This document shows, one piece after another, positions 42,447 to 54,696 of a DNA stretch of 64,000 nucleotides; position 1 is the stretch's first letter; the number at the start of each line of letters is the position of its first letter. The position numbers and the translations under genes are program-made. Origin of the DNA: Rutpela maculata (lineage: Eukaryota; Arthropoda; Insecta; Coleoptera; Cerambycidae); NCBI GenBank assembly GCA_936432065.2, contig OW386291.2, forward strand, positions 14,733,821 through 14,797,820. The letters are read 5' to 3'. The notes below the pieces were generated by a model, which was not told the origin of the DNA, made no database searches, and was given only the letters and a program-made list of their open reading frames with translations.

Positions 42447-43195
42447 GCCAGGGAGGTAGTGACAGATTATTCGCGTTAATATCTATAAAGATTTTCTGAA
42501 ATGTCACAAAATGCTACTTTTGATTCGTTCGTGCCGAGCCGAATTTTCGAATTTCGCCGTGCAATTTACGATCAGGTTTATCTGAGAGGCTTCCTCTTTA
42601 CGTCGCGACATCGTACGGCCGTCCCAATAGTGTTTTTCGAAAAATATGAACGTGTCAAGATTGCATGTTTTTGCAATTTTTTCGGCTCCGAAATGTAAGC
42701 TGTTTTTGCTATTTTTCGCAGATATCTCCGAAACGGTGGGAGTTAGCTCGAAATAAAAAATAATTTCAAACGAGTATTTTCCACTACGAATCTTTTGCTT
42801 CTATAAAAATTTTGTTTTTTTTTTTCGTTTCGAAGATAACTACTGAAATGTTGGCCATGTATGGCAAAAAATCGCAAATTTTGAGCTTCTACAGTTGGGA
42901 ACTTTTTAATATTGGCTCCTACGCCAAAAGACTACTCTAGTTAACTTAAATAGAATTAAATTTGCTAAAACTTTTTTTTTTATTTTTGAATTCCAACAAA
43001 AATGAAGGAATTAGAGGGGGCGGGATTTGGGATTTTTTTTTTCGGTAAAATTTCTCCATTTTGTCACCGTAATTAATCGGTAATTAACTGAAATCGATCT
43101 CATATACGATGTTCACTTAATATCATGTACTACTTTGACGCTTCGTTAATCTTGGCCCTTAGAAACAAAAGTTTCTAAGAAAAATTATTTTTTAA
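42447..43195 (+). mobile_element. Partial, unfilled copy of the 23.9-29.7 kb host element
   Basis: From AGCCAGGGAGGTAG through GATTCGTTCGTGCCGAGCCG, GTGTTTTTCGAAAAATATGA, GGGCGGGATTTGGGATTTTT to AAGTTTCTAAGAAAAATTAT it matches the host element, but has neither the FLYWCH MULE nor the SAP-SWIM-YqaJ element. It lacks the initial 100 bases of the left arm's inner part and is cut off at its right end, so the right TIR is absent. Confidence 0.75.
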
Positions 43196-43261
43196 CAAAC
43201 TGAGTAATTTAAACAAAATTTTCTCAATTTAATATTTATTGTTATAATCATAGATAAAGTA

Positions 43262-43392
43262 TAGTATTCAACTTGCAGTAATGGTAATAACTCACTTGAT
43301 GAATTACAGCACTCGCCTACGGCTCGTGCTGTAAACTTTCATCTGCGTGAGTTATTACCTACATTACCGCTCGTTGAATAATATACTATTAT
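43262..43392. mobile_element. Hairpin MITE
   Basis: TAGTATTCAACTTGCAGTAA and TGGTAATAACTCAC pair with GTGAGTTATTACCTACATTA and CCGCTCGTTGAATA. A related short palindrome, AGCGTGAGTTAT / ATAACTCACGCT, lies at about 42345-42372. Confidence 0.6.
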
Positions 43393-44030
43393 TTCATAAC
43401 TTTAAACGCCATAACCTCTTATCACTGTAATCTCATAATCCATAACAATGTGAAAGGCGAAAAACCGGTTTTTACTGATGTTTCTTGAGGTTAGAAATGA
43501 AAACCGGGCCAATCTAACAATTATTCTGACTTAGGATTCGGATTCAGCAGGTGAAAATACATGGGAATACATTGGTCTGATCCACCGAACAGAGCACTTT
43601 TTTATTTAGGGGCATTTTTTGGGGTTAGTGTTGAAAAACGAGCCAGTTTGAAAATCCTGACCTCGGATTCGGATTCAGCGGGTTAAAATAAATAAAGACA
43701 CATTGGTCTGGTCCACCAGACAGACCACTTTTTTTTGAGGGGCAGTGTAATTAGAAATTGAATATCTCGCGAAGGGGATCAGCTAGGATTTTCCGGTTTG
43801 CATTTTTTCCCCTACAGATATGCTGAAAATATTCTATAAAAACCGTTTTTGGACCCATTTTTTCAAATTTTCTGCAGCTTGAAGAGTCCTGTTATTATTA
43901 TCAGCAAGGAATTGCTGGTGGTTTGTTGGTACAGTCATAAATTACAATTAATATCTGCAATTTTTTAAATCGGACAATGGGGTATTTTACTATTTTTTTT
44001 ATTGAATAATATCATAGAATATGCACAAAA

Positions 44031-46218
44031 ACTACATTTTGATATGCTTTTTATCTCTGTTGGGATGATTCAGTACCTTTTCAGCAGAGGGTCGTAGAAT
44101 GACTCAGTACATTCTGACATGTTTTATTTTTCTTTTATTTTTATTTTTGCATTGACTAAAGTAAAGGCTAACTACATTTTGAAATACAGAAAGGGCATCG
44201 GCTATATTGTTATTTAGTAAATGAAAATCGGTCAAATATTTATAGAGATAGAATTTTCCCCGGTATGATCTTCATTTTATTTTTGGTTTGGACACCTATA
44301 GATAATTTCGTATATTACCAAAATAGAGACTTTTTCGAGAAGGCACGATATCAAAATCTGTTTCATAGTAAAGCCTGTTTTGATTTGCATTCGTATGTTT
44401 CTTTTACAATGGGTGCAATGCAGGAATTGAAAACAATGCTTCCACACACCTCAATCCTTTATCAAATTTTAATGTCATCGTTCAGGTAAAAATTATAAGT
44501 AAATTCTTGAATTAAAGTTTTCCAGGATTTGTAGATTCGATTTTGTTTTGTCAAATTTCTCACAAACGTCACCTAATAGACTTAATAGAGCCCTACAATC
44601 GCCATTTTTGAAAATCAAAATCGGACCTTTGGTTCGGGAGTTATCAATTTCTTTGGAAAATCATATTCGGCCTTGGAAAAAATACTTGCGGTCAACGGAT
44701 TCGGGCCGCCAGCAATAGGCTTCATTTGTGGTCGTGTACCCTTGATCTCACCAAGTCTCATCGATATCGATCAATATCCTGGACAGTTATCGTGCTTCCT
44801 AGCCCGATTTCGAAATAATCAGTTTTTTGCAAAAAAATTCAATTTCCATTTGTTTTTCGATATTGTCTCCAGTATACTTATCTGTAGATCGTTGTCAGCG
44901 GCACCATCTTTTTTTTGAAATATCTCGATCCGACTGCCCGTTACCGAGTTATTCAATTTTTCCCGAAAAACTTGAAACGTCTATATCGGGTACTTCCGGT
45001 TTCCGAACGGAGCCCAGCCAGCGTTGGGGTTTTCTAGAGGCTTCCTATTAACCACCCAAGTTTCATCGAAATCCGAAAACGGATTAGGGGGGCTGAGCGT
45101 GACAGACCGACAGACCGACTGACCGACGGACGGAATTTTCTAAATTCGCTCTCGAGTCGATACATACGACTTTCATTTAGATCCGACGTTTTTTTCGGAT
45201 TTCGATGGTCCGCTGGAAAAATGCAAAACCTACACTACATTTTTTTCAAAATGTAGTAACAAGCTAAAAACTACATTTTGATATGCTTTTTATCCCTGTT
45301 GGGCTGATTCAATACCTTTTTTTTCTTTTTGCATTCACTGAAGTAAAGGCTAACTACATTTTGAAATACAGAAAGGGCATCGGTTATATTGTGATCATGT
45401 ATCTTTGTAAATAACTCGTTTATTTTTAATTTTTCGAAAAAACTCTATTTTGGATTTTTTGCTCAAAAAGGAATACGGAATACTTAATTTTCGATTTTTA
45501 TTAGGAAACTGTTCGGCATTTGTAGAATTTATTAAAAACATCAAGTTTTCCAGGATTTGTAGATTCGCTTTGGTTTCGTCAAATTTCTCACAAACGTCAC
45601 CTAATAGACTTAATCGAGCCTTACAATCGCCATTTTTGAAAATCAAAATCGGACCTTCGGTTCGGGAGTTATCAACTTCTTTGGAAAATCATACTCGGTC
45701 TTGGAAAAAATACTTGCGATCAACGGATTCGGGCCGCCAGCAAAAGGCTTCATTTATGGCCGTGTACCTTCGATCCCACCAAGTCCCATCGAAATCGATC
45801 AATATCCTGGACAGTTATCGTGCTTCCTAGCCCGATTTCGAGAAAACCAGTTTTTCGCAAAAAATTTCAATTTCTATTTATTTTTCGACATTGTCTCCGG
45901 TATACTTATCTGTAAAACTTGAAACGTCTATATCGGGTACTTCTGGTTTCCGAACGGAGCCGAGCTTCCAGCGTTAAGGTTTTCTAAAGGCCTCCTATTA
46001 ACCACCCAAGTTTCATCGAAATCCGAAAACGGATTAGGTGGGGGCTGAGCGTGACAGACCGACAGATCGACAAACCGACTGCCCGACGGACAGAATTTTC
46101 TAAATTCGCTCTCGAGTCGACAGATACGAATTTCATTTCGATCCGACGTTTTTTTCGGATTTCGATGGTCCACTGGAAAAATGCAAAACCTATACTACAT
46201 TTTTTTTCAAAATGTAGT
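44031..46218. mobile_element. Two tandem copies of an ACTACATTTTG-ended element
   Basis: Copy one is 44031-45257 and copy two 45270-46218. Both begin ACTACATTTTGATATGCTTT and end TTTTCAAAATGTAGT, so the tips are an inverted ACTACATTTTG. Both contain TTTTCCAGGATTTGTAGATT, GGATTCGGGCCGCCAGCAA, ATCCTGGACAGTTATCGTGC, CTATATCGGGTACTTC and a GACAGACCGACAGACCGACT tract. AACAAGCT follows each copy. Long overlapping open frames here differ between the copies and show no conserved protein, so no gene is called. Confidence 0.65.
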
Positions 46219-46579
46219 AACAAGCTTTCCAATACAGATTTCCGCGAAAATAATTATCAATTTTTTGAGAAAACAGAAGTTAAAATAAGTGGAGCAACAG
46301 GTGTTTTAAATTGGTGACGTAGGTAGTTTGGCCGATGACGTAGGTAGACTGTATGGATTTGTTGATAGAATGGTTTTATACAAAACAGTGTGGTGTTGCC
46401 AAGTTGAAATTCCTTCTCTAGTTCTAGTAAAGATAATTTAAGAAAACTGGAGAATAAAGCTTGTTTATTAAATCAATTTTAATATATTTATCCACGAAAT
46501 TTAATTTTCTTAAGTAAAAAATAATAATAGGCGTGAATTATTAAATATTTTAAATAATTTTTAATGCCGACTAGATTTT
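46219..46579. other. Unassigned DNA
   Basis: GACGTAGGTAG occurs twice close together (46315-46350). Nothing else was recognised. Confidence 0.35.
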
Positions 46580-46740
46580 TAAAAACATATTTAGCAAAAC
46601 ATGACAACAATGTCAACGGCTAGTCAAATGACAGATGTGTTCTAACGTCGCCGTCGTGTTGATTTGAAGCATTTCAGTTTCTTTCATCGAGGTATTTGCT
46701 GTAATTTACAAATAGTAGATAATGTCATTTAAAAGGTATT
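46580..46740 (+). promoter_or_regulatory. Possible promoter and tiny first exon
   Basis: AGTCAAATGACAGATGTG, then ACGTCGCCGTCGTG, then ATTTCAGTTTC (resembling the arthropod TCAGT initiator) and an ATG at 46722 giving MSFK directly before AGGTATTT, which could be a splice donor. This arrangement is seen at starts of some insect genes. There is no downstream exon that I can recognise and no evidence of expression. Confidence 0.2.
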
Positions 46741-47721
46741 TTATAAAAGTTGTGGAAACACAAATATAAGTGCTTCGGAAAAAAAAATTGTAACTGTTTC
46801 GAAAAAATTGATATTCCACGAAATTGGTGGCAAGCTTCCAATATTTTTGATCCCATCCCTTTAAAAATCCAAATTTTGTTATAGAAAGAATCTATCAAGT
46901 TATAATCAACTTTGGGAAAATTGGACGAATCTCCTTTCACAAAATTCAACTCCATCTTAATAGTTTATTGATAAGTAAAAACCAAACGTCACATAAACAA
47001 ACCACAAATAAATTTAACCAATCTATCTCTTTCACTTGTATTGTGACAAGAAGTGTCAGCTGGAGGCACGCAAGAAATATTGCCACATAATCCTCACCGT
47101 AAGTTTTGTTTACATTTTTAAGATAACTTCTACATAATAAATATAAATAACTTTTAATTGATTCTAAATACATGGGTACAATATTTATTGATATTCAAGA
47201 TTTTGAGAAAAATAGAAGTGTCATAAGTGAAATAATGTAAAGTAAATACACAATTTGGCATTCATATAAGTTAGTTACAGTCTATGATTGGTTAAATTAT
47301 TTCTCGCCAAATAAAATCATTTGAAATCTGTGTCTAGACGGGCGTATTATTATTTCTTATTTTTATTTAAGAAATTATTGTTTTGGTTTAAATTGATTAT
47401 GCAGTAATTGTTAAAATAATAACTTTACTTGATATATGTCACCAAAACTGAATTTAATAAAAATGAAAAATACCCCATTATTTATAAGAAAGTGTAGAAA
47501 TCATTTTGTGGAAATCGCGTGCTCTATAATACATTTTATATCAATTATCTTTACGAAAGAATCTCACCGTTTAAGAGATATTTTTCAAAAACCGTCTTTT
47601 GCACCTTTGACCTCGAATAAAATTTTCAGCACGAGTCAGATCAATGAGAACTTTTGGTATTTCATTTAAAATAATGACTTAAAGGTCCTTATAAATTTTC
47701 AACTCGGAATTTTTCCGAGTT
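46741..47721. other. Unassigned DNA with a dispersed word block
   Basis: 47555-47625 is the inverted relative of 40720-40800 (AAGATATTTTTCAAAAACCG with one change). The rest shows nothing recognisable. Confidence 0.35.
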
Positions 47722-47785
47722 TTTTTTTATTTCGAGTGGATTTTTTTATTTTGACTGGATTTTTTTATTTTGAATGGATTAAGAG
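47722..47785 (+). repeat. Three tandem ~23-bp units
   Basis: TTTTTTTATTT(C/T)GA followed by (G/C/A)TGGA repeats three times: GAGTGGA, GACTGGA and GAATGGA forms. A minor simple repeat. Confidence 0.6.
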
Positions 47786-49624
47786 CAATAGATAGCAATG
47801 GCACGAAGAGAAGAAGAAACAAATAATCGAGTAGACAGACAACGGACTTACAGGCAGCTCGACAAACAAGCATACAGACATACATCGTTGGAAAATAGCT
47901 ATAATACATAGAAATAAAGTTAAAAATATAACAATTGAAATCTCGCAGTCGATAAAATTGTAACATTTCAATTTATTATTTTACCGTTTTAGCTTCTTTT
48001 AAGCTTCATTACAATCGTTTTATGATTAACTCATCCCCTATCTGTGACATGTTAGAAAATTTAGATATAAAATATGAACTGTAAGTTATAAAATGTCAGA
48101 TATTTTGAGGTTCATTTAAACTGGTAAATAACCATCTAAACTTTTGTATAATAGGGTTGGCTTTCAAACAGTCGATAAACTTTTAAACCTGTCTGCATAC
48201 AGCCCAGTTCCATTGAGCCATTAGTATAATTTCGTTTATTTAACTAGCTAATGTGAACTTTGTTCTTGACAGGACGTTATAAAGTTAATCAAACGATTTT
48301 GTAAGTGGGCAGAAATCAGAAATAAACTCGTCTATTTACTTCGGCATAAATAAATATATTTATGACAAAGTAAATAGATAAGAAGTTGCTTTCCCGAAAG
48401 ATTATAATTAAAGAGCTACATAATATTATCATAGAGATTAGACATAGACATATAGTTAATCACTGTTCATGAAGCACTTGGAACTAGAACTGTAAAAAAG
48501 AACAATTTAAACACAAATAAAGCTCCTGGTTCCATCCAGAGGTCAAAGAAAAATACAAGGAGAAAAATAGTATATTACATACCGAGGTGGAAAGTGTTTC
48601 ATTGTTGTCGAGAGATAAGATAGTTAGATAGAACTAATTCTCGAGCCTGACGACTCGTTATTTTTATTTGTCAATGTCAATCTCGAAATTGCCAAGCAAC
48701 AAACTCTTTTAATAATCACTATATTTTGCCGACAAAATTATATCACTTGTGATATATATGAAAATAACCTCCTAGAATTAAATAAAGCCATTTTGCAACA
48801 TCCTGTATAGATATTTTTTTCTAAACTTGAGTCTAGGGAATTTCGAATTCGACTTCTATTAACTATTCTCTCATTAGCCCAAAAATACTGATACACGCAA
48901 AATTTTTGATTTATTGAACTTTTTCAATTAAAACTAAGTTTTCTTAAAAAGCTAATTAAACTAAAGATGACAATTCAATTTAAATTAATACAATTAGAGT
49001 AGATTAAAATACTAATTACAGCAATGGGCCTCACTGGATTGATGTGGTTTAGCCTCGGGTTTAGTGTATACAGTGACCATTTTCAATATGAGGTAAATTC
49101 TGAAGCTTGAGATAGCTTTGATTTCAATTTACTTTTCAGGTCACGTTTGCAGTAGGTGTACCGATAAAATTTTCGAATATTCCCAAAGGAGTGATTTATG
49201 TCAATTGTGATTGAATTAAATGTTTTATTTAAGTCGGTTTTGTTAACACTTTCAGCGCTCTGGTATTAATTCAACTGGGAATTCTCTTGTGCGTGAACTG
49301 AAGGCTGTTTTTTTTATTAACACCCTCATATACTACCAAATCTTTAGTTAATTAAAAAACTGGCTTTGAGTAGAAATAGTTAATCATATATTATTATCTG
49401 GAAATGGGTCACAGTTATTTAAAAGATGTTTATAGTTTCATACAATTATAAAAATTATTATAAGTTTGTAATTTCAGGTATTTTGGAAAAAACTATTTTA
49501 TCAAAACAAGAATAATTGCTATTATATCAAATAGTCAAGGTTCATTCAAAATACTGACTGCACACTGTGGGATTAGATATCAACAGTTTGGTTACATTGT
49601 TCTTTAATTATGGATATACTTCTT
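47786..49624. other. AT-rich DNA, nothing recognised
   Basis: About 1.8 kb without a recognised gene, repeat or inverted structure. The stretch 48590-48700 (TTCATTGTTGTCGAGAGATA) is somewhat less AT-rich. Confidence 0.35.
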
Positions 49625-49821
49625 ACTAGTCAACCATCCTAGGATGGCGAGTACCCGCGCAGAGAGAGAAATATGGTCACTGTTGGACAGAGACAAACAA
49701 GGTACTTAAGCTAGCCAGCTAGCTTAAGAAGCTTAAAAAACTTGTTTGTCTCTGTTCAACAGTGAAGACATTTCTTCTCTCTTTGCGGGGCTACTTGCCA
49801 TCCTAGGATGGTTGACTAGTA
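49625..49821. mobile_element. Hairpin MITE, about 197 bp
   Basis: ACTAGTCAACCATCCTAGGA and AACAGAGACAAACAAG-type words pair almost perfectly with the second half, ending TGGTTGACTAGT. The centre contains its own palindrome, TTAAGCTAGC / GCTAGCTTAA. The tips ACTAGT are self-complementary, so the exact end is unclear. Confidence 0.7.
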
Positions 49822-50750
49822 CAGTTTTCTAAATGAACGTTTCTATACATATTTAAGAATTTACGATTTCGATGCAGCCAAACAAGATCAAAACTCGAGA
49901 TAATAAAGCTTTTGACACAGTTCATATACCAGCATTAATAAAGAAATTAGAAATATTGGGAGTGAGGGGTACAGCTTTAGAATTGTTTAGTTCGTTTCTC
50001 ATTAATCGTAAGCAATACGTTCAAATAGGCGAATCAAAAAGTAATACTGTTAATATAAGTTATGGTGTCCCACAGGGCTCAATTATGGGACCCTTGTTGT
50101 TCAATATTTATATTAATGATATTACCATGCAAAATTTTGAGGGTGACATACGACTGTACGCCGATGACACCTGTATTTTTTACTTCTCTAAAGATACCCA
50201 GCAAACACTCATAATTGGCACATAAATGGTCACACGCACTGTCGCCAGCTTTATCATAATTGGCACTTTTATGGGGAGCCACAAGCGGACCATTGGCGAA
50301 ATGTCCCACCGGCCAGCAGCTGGCCATTCTTCAGTTTGCCAGCAGTGTACAATAATGGGCCATCAAAGGACCACTGATGATGCCACCACCCTTTTGCTAG
50401 CATATTTTTTGCTGTAATCTCACACATTTTTCAATAAATTGGATTATAGGTACACTTTCAAGCAGTAATATATTTTGCATAACCTACTAGATTCTGATAT
50501 ATAATTCTTTTATGTGAAATTTACATAGGAGAACCCAAAGTTAGCAAAATATATACTTACGTTATAAAAGGATTATAATCCAATATTGAAAAATATGTTA
50601 TAGATACCAGACCAAACAAATAATGCCGTAAATATTGTGAATTGAGAAGTTTGGAAATACCGGGTATCAATAAAAGCAAAATAAGTTGTAAGCTAACAAT
50701 AAAATATTTATTAAATAAGAAAGTTAAAACAATAAAAGTTATATGACAAC

Positions 50751-52378
50751 CATTGGCGCAACTAGAGAATTTCTCTGGGGGTGGCCAGGCCCCTTGTGTT
50801 TAAAAAGCAAAGTTCAGTGGCGGCTCGTGCATAAGATACTTGGGACATTCTGTAGACATATATGTGTACACGGGGCGGTTAGTGATAGCGCCGTAGGCAA
50901 AAGCGCTGCATGCGAAAATTTTTTGTCATTTCAAGGTCATTCAATGACCTTGGCCTTGGCAAAAGAAGCCATCGTGCTCTGGCAACTCTGGCCAAAAGGC
51001 GAGCCGGCCGCCTTTGGTGTATAGTAACATTTTGAAATTATTGTTACATTGAACTTTCAATGCTCGGAGCCATCCCCCTGGAATTAAAACAATTTAAACA
51101 TAATTATTAACAAGCTAAAAACGTACTCTTCGCCTGTTCACTGAACTTTTTATATAATTGTTACACGTTCTATAGGTTACTTTTTGCAGTTTTTTGTAAA
51201 TAATGTTAGTTTTAGTTAGTTTGTTACTTAGTTGGTAAAAGACTCAGTGTAAAATAAAGTGAAAATAAAAAAAACTATACCATACCCTATTTGGTTTCGA
51301 ACCCGGGACCCTTGGATTCCGAGTCAAAAGCGTAAGAACTACACCACCACCTTACACGCAAAAAGATGTAAATTTTTACATTATAAGACACGAGCTGAAA
51401 TCATATTTCCACGGTTGTATATTGCATTATGAAATGTATATTTGTAAAATATATAAATATTTAGATATTAAAATGCATTATCATTCCACCAGATTTCTAT
51501 TCAATTACAAAAACATAAAAATCAAAAAAATTTTTTTTCAAATTTAAATCATTACCTAATAACATTTTTATTTACCGATCGATTTTGTTCAAAAACAATA
51601 GAGTTCTTCCCCTAGCTAACACTAACTTACTGTCCGAATTTCAGTACAATCGGATTTTTCTTTCTTGAGTTATCGTGCTTACAAGAAACGTGACGGACAG
51701 ACAGACATTTTGAAAGTTGTTCAGAATTCGTTCACTAACACAATGATATGAAATTTTTTTGTCTGCGAGCGATATTTACGGTTTTAGAAATGTGCCGATC
51801 AAATGCAATATACTCTTCGTTTTCTTATTTGCGAAGACTATAATAATATTATAGTCAGAATTTTTGGTAGTTCTGAAGTAGTTATGAAGAAACCGCCTCT
51901 GAATTACCATTATACCTAGATGGGAAATCCTATTTTAACTATTTCATCGACACGGCCATACACATTATGCATAAAACTACTTTTCACTTTCAGTCAAATT
52001 ATAAAATGAAAAAACTATACAAATATGTAAATATTATTGGTTTCGAATAGTTTTATCGTGATGTTGACACCATACGACGCTTAAAAGTAAGAGATTTTAT
52101 ATTAGAAACATACTGAAACACATACGCTTCAGATTTTCAATTTTTATTAAAAAAAAATCACAAGAAACAAACCTAAATCAAAATAAATGAACTAATGAAC
52201 AAAAACATTAAAACAAAACGTTTAGATATTTAAATTTATGGATTCCGAATAATTTAGTGATACATTAGCCGATAAATTTAAATTTTTTTTGCTAATTTTT
52301 ATTCTTTCCTCTGGGGTGGGCCGTGGCTAGTTGGGGGTGGGCCCGGCCCACCCTGCCCCCCCTCTAGTTGCGCCAATG
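50751..52378. mobile_element. hAT-like element, 1.6 kb, 8-bp TSD
   Basis: Starts CATTGGCGCAACTAGAGAA and ends CTCTAGTTGCGCCAATG. ATGACAAC is repeated exactly at 50743-50750 and 52379-52386. Subterminal blocks are G-rich on the left (GGGGGTGGCCAGGCCCC) and C/G-rich on the right (GGGGTGGGCCGTGGC). No transposase; it encloses a tRNA-like segment. Confidence 0.8.
51290..51360 (-). other. tRNA-like sequence, pseudogene or SINE head
   Basis: On the minus strand: AGGTGGTGGTGTAGTTCTTA, then GCTTTTGACTCGGAATCC, AAGGGTCCCGGGTTCGAAAC. The GGTTCGAAAC part is a good B box, and TGGTGTAGT is like an A box. A 7-base loop CTCGGAA sits where the anticodon loop would be, but the stem has mismatches and there is no acceptor stem. 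It is likely a degenerate tRNA copy or the head of a SINE. Confidence 0.5.
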
Positions 52379-54100
52379 ATGACAACAATATTAGGCTTGA
52401 TGTTGAGATGCAGGATTTTGTACAAACTTTCATATAAAACATTTATTTGAAAGCGATGTGATGAAAACTGGATGGCTGACGAAGAACTTTAGCTAACTTA
52501 CTGTTTTTTCAATTATCACACTATAATTATATAATAAACAATATAAGATCACAACACACTTTGTTACGCAAAACAGGTACTTAAAAGACTTAACAAACTG
52601 TCCAAATCACAAAGTCAGCTTACACAAATTTTAACGCAAAGACCAAGTTTAGAACGAAAATGCAAATGGCGGATGCTGCTCGGTGACGCCCTTGAGAGAT
52701 TTTTCACAATGCGCATACGCGTTATCATTTAAATTTTAGCCTGCATATTACCATAAAAGTACCATCAACGTATAAACTGAAGCAGCATTTTTTATGGTTG
52801 CACAATAATGAACCATTCCTGGTTATTATATGGCAATTCATAACAACATGAAGTTATGGTACGCCTGCATATAATTTATTATGGGCCACAAAAGGCTCGC
52901 CTATGCCATAAGAAAGCCATTGATCGCTACAGTGGCCCATTTAAGGGCCGCAATTTTTGTGTTTGCTGGATATAGACAATTTAATTCAGAGTATGCAAAG
53001 AGACGTGAATAAATTAGAACTATGGTTAAAAAATAACAAACTTTCTTTAAACGTAGACGAAACAAAATATATTATAATGACATCTACACAAAAAAGCATA
53101 CCATCAACCACATATTTAAACGCCAAAAAAATTGAAAAAGTCAACAATATAAAATATTTAGGATTAGTAATAGACTCAAATTTAAATTGGCATGATTACA
53201 TACAGTACGTTATAAAAAAGATTAACCACCTAGTAGCAATGTTCAAACAAGTGTCATATATTTTGACAGAAAGTACCCGAAGAAGTTTATATTTTGCACA
53301 TATACACTCACGGTTAGTTTATATGTTGCCCGTTTGGGGCGCCACAACCAAAACAAATCTAGGTTTCTTACAAGTTGTACAAAATAGAGCAATTCGACGT
53401 TTTTATGGTTTTACTAACTCAGATTCAACAAATTCAATTTATAATAAATGTAACTTTCTTAAGCTAAGCCTGTTGTTAAAATTTGAATCCATAATAACAG
53501 TTTATAAAATAATACATTGTAAATTAGAATCTAATTTAACACTAACTCAAAACCTCAGCATTTATTCCTATAACACACGCCAAAGAAATAACTTCGTTCT
53601 GCAGCCTTTCAATACTTTATACGGTAAAAATTGTTTCCTGCATTACGCACTAAAACTATTTAACATATTGCCAAGCCAAGCAAAGTCGTATACTACCTTA
53701 CCATTCTTTAAAAAGTATGTGAAAAAATTTATCTGTAGTCTACCAGATGCATAAAATGGTTAAATAGAATTATTCTGTGATGGAACAAAGTTGAATGAAA
53801 TAATCTTTCAACTTTTTTTTTTCATATTACTTACTTTTATCTATGTTTTTTTTCTTTATCATTTATATAATCTCCCATTGTGTGATATGTATATTATAAT
53901 ATAAGCCCTTGTAACATGCCTTGTAGCAAATAAAACGTATTTATTTATTTATTTATTTATAATCATTCAGAACACATTTAGTTCAGTAATATAACAGTTA
54001 ATAATGTATTATATCGGACAAAATTCATACAATTTTGAAAATTGTTAGAAATGTTAGATAGAATAAGAATTATTAAACCGAAAAGTTCCCACCCCTAAAT

Positions 54101-54696
54101 CAGTGGCGTTGGTGAAATTTCAATATTTTTTTTCTCGTCTGTCGCACATGGGACTCATACGAAATGTGAGAAATAACATCTAGAGAAGCACTTCTCTAAC
54201 AGCACCTAAAAAATTTTGAAAAAACAGTTTGCGAAAAAATTTTTCAAAATTCGGTTGCCTCACCCTGATTTAAGGACTCTTGTTTAAAATTATTCTGTTT
54301 TGTCATATACATTTTACTTTTCATAAAAATGCAACAATAGGTTTTGGAGTGAAAATATTTTCATTACTAACTGAGATACAACGAATTGAAATTTTGTAAT
54401 TTGTTAAATTGTAAATTACAAAATTTCAGTTCATTGTATTTCAGTTAATAATGAAAACATTTTCATAAACTCCAAAACCTATTGTTGTATTTTTATGAAA
54501 AGTAAAATGTATTTTCCCCAAACCAGGGTGGGGCAACCGAATTTTGAAAAACTTTTTCGCAAACTGGTTTTTCAAAATTTTTTAGGGGGCGTTAGAGAAG
54601 TACTTCTCTAGATGTTATTTCCCATATTTCATATGGGTCCCATGCGCCACAGACAAGAAAAAAATTAAATTATTGAAATTTCACCAGCCGCCACTG
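54101..54696. mobile_element. hAT-like hairpin element with 8-bp TSD
   Basis: Starts CAGTGGCGTTGGTGAAATTT and ends GAAATTTCACCAGCCGCCACTG. CCCTAAAT is repeated exactly at 54093-54100 and 54697-54704. The two halves are complementary almost end to end (GCACTTCTCTA, CATATACATTTTACTTTTCA and AATAGGTTTTGGAG have partners), folding near 54410. It is a non-autonomous hAT foldback. Confidence 0.85.

Larger units (their letters stand above)
41799..43892. mobile_element. Inverted-repeat element with ~115-bp units, split by other repeats
   Basis: The left arm (GATCTTCAAGCTGCAGAAA, AAAATCCTAGCTGATCCCCT, TTCGCGAGATTTCTAATTAC) is inverted at the right end near 43890. Inward from both ends are units with GAATCCGAATCCGAAGTCAG-like words, GTCTGTCCGGTGGACCAGA and TGTATTTTAACCCGC, two on each arm. 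Inserted in the middle are a partial copy of the 23872-29676 host element and a hairpin MITE. Confidence 0.65.
50197..52969. mobile_element. CCAGCAAACAC-ended TIR element inserted in the reverse transcriptase
   Basis: Left tip CCCAGCAAACACTCATAATT; right tip CAATTTTTGTGTTTGCTGG, inverted. ATA is repeated on both sides (50194-50196, 52970-52972), a 3-bp duplication. Near the ends are related words on both sides (AATTGGCAC..., CCCATTTAAGGGCCGC, GGGCCATCAAAGG). The same tip occurs in the small element at 63161-63255. Internal sequence at 50209-50420 reads as repeated GCCA/TGGC-rich words. No transposase. A hAT element is nested within. Confidence 0.7.
49885..53754 (+). pseudogene. Reverse transcriptase split by a DNA element
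   Basis: First part, to about 50196: NKAFDTVHIPALIKKLEILG, LINRKQYVQIG, VNISYGVPQGSIMGPLLFNI, YINDITM and RLYADDTCIFYFSKD, with the catalytic YADD intact. Second part, from 52969: DIDNLIQSMQRDVNKLELWL, NNKLSLNVDETKYIIMTST, NNIKYLGLVIDSNLNWHDYI, LVYMLPVWGATTKTNL and VVQNRAIRRFYGF, then a 3' part ending at 53754. The frame resumes exactly across the insertion (SKD then IDN). The downstream part has one continuous frame of over 250 codons with no stop, so decay after truncation has been slight. It lacks the endonuclease and the fingers of the enzyme, so it could not move itself. Confidence 0.85.
49885..53960 (+). mobile_element. Non-LTR retrotransposon, 5'-truncated, interrupted
   Basis: It starts inside the reverse transcriptase and ends in an (ATTT)n tail at 53937-53960. 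About 2.8 kb in the middle (50197-52969) is a later DNA-element insertion. Original length was about 1.3 kb. The tail unit differs from the AATA tail of the element at 9106-11405 only in phase. Confidence 0.8.

Noticed and set aside
45450..45830. 126-codon frame and overlapping frames in both tandem copies
   Set aside because: Frames differ between the two copies (stops fall in different places), so there is no sign of coding constraint.
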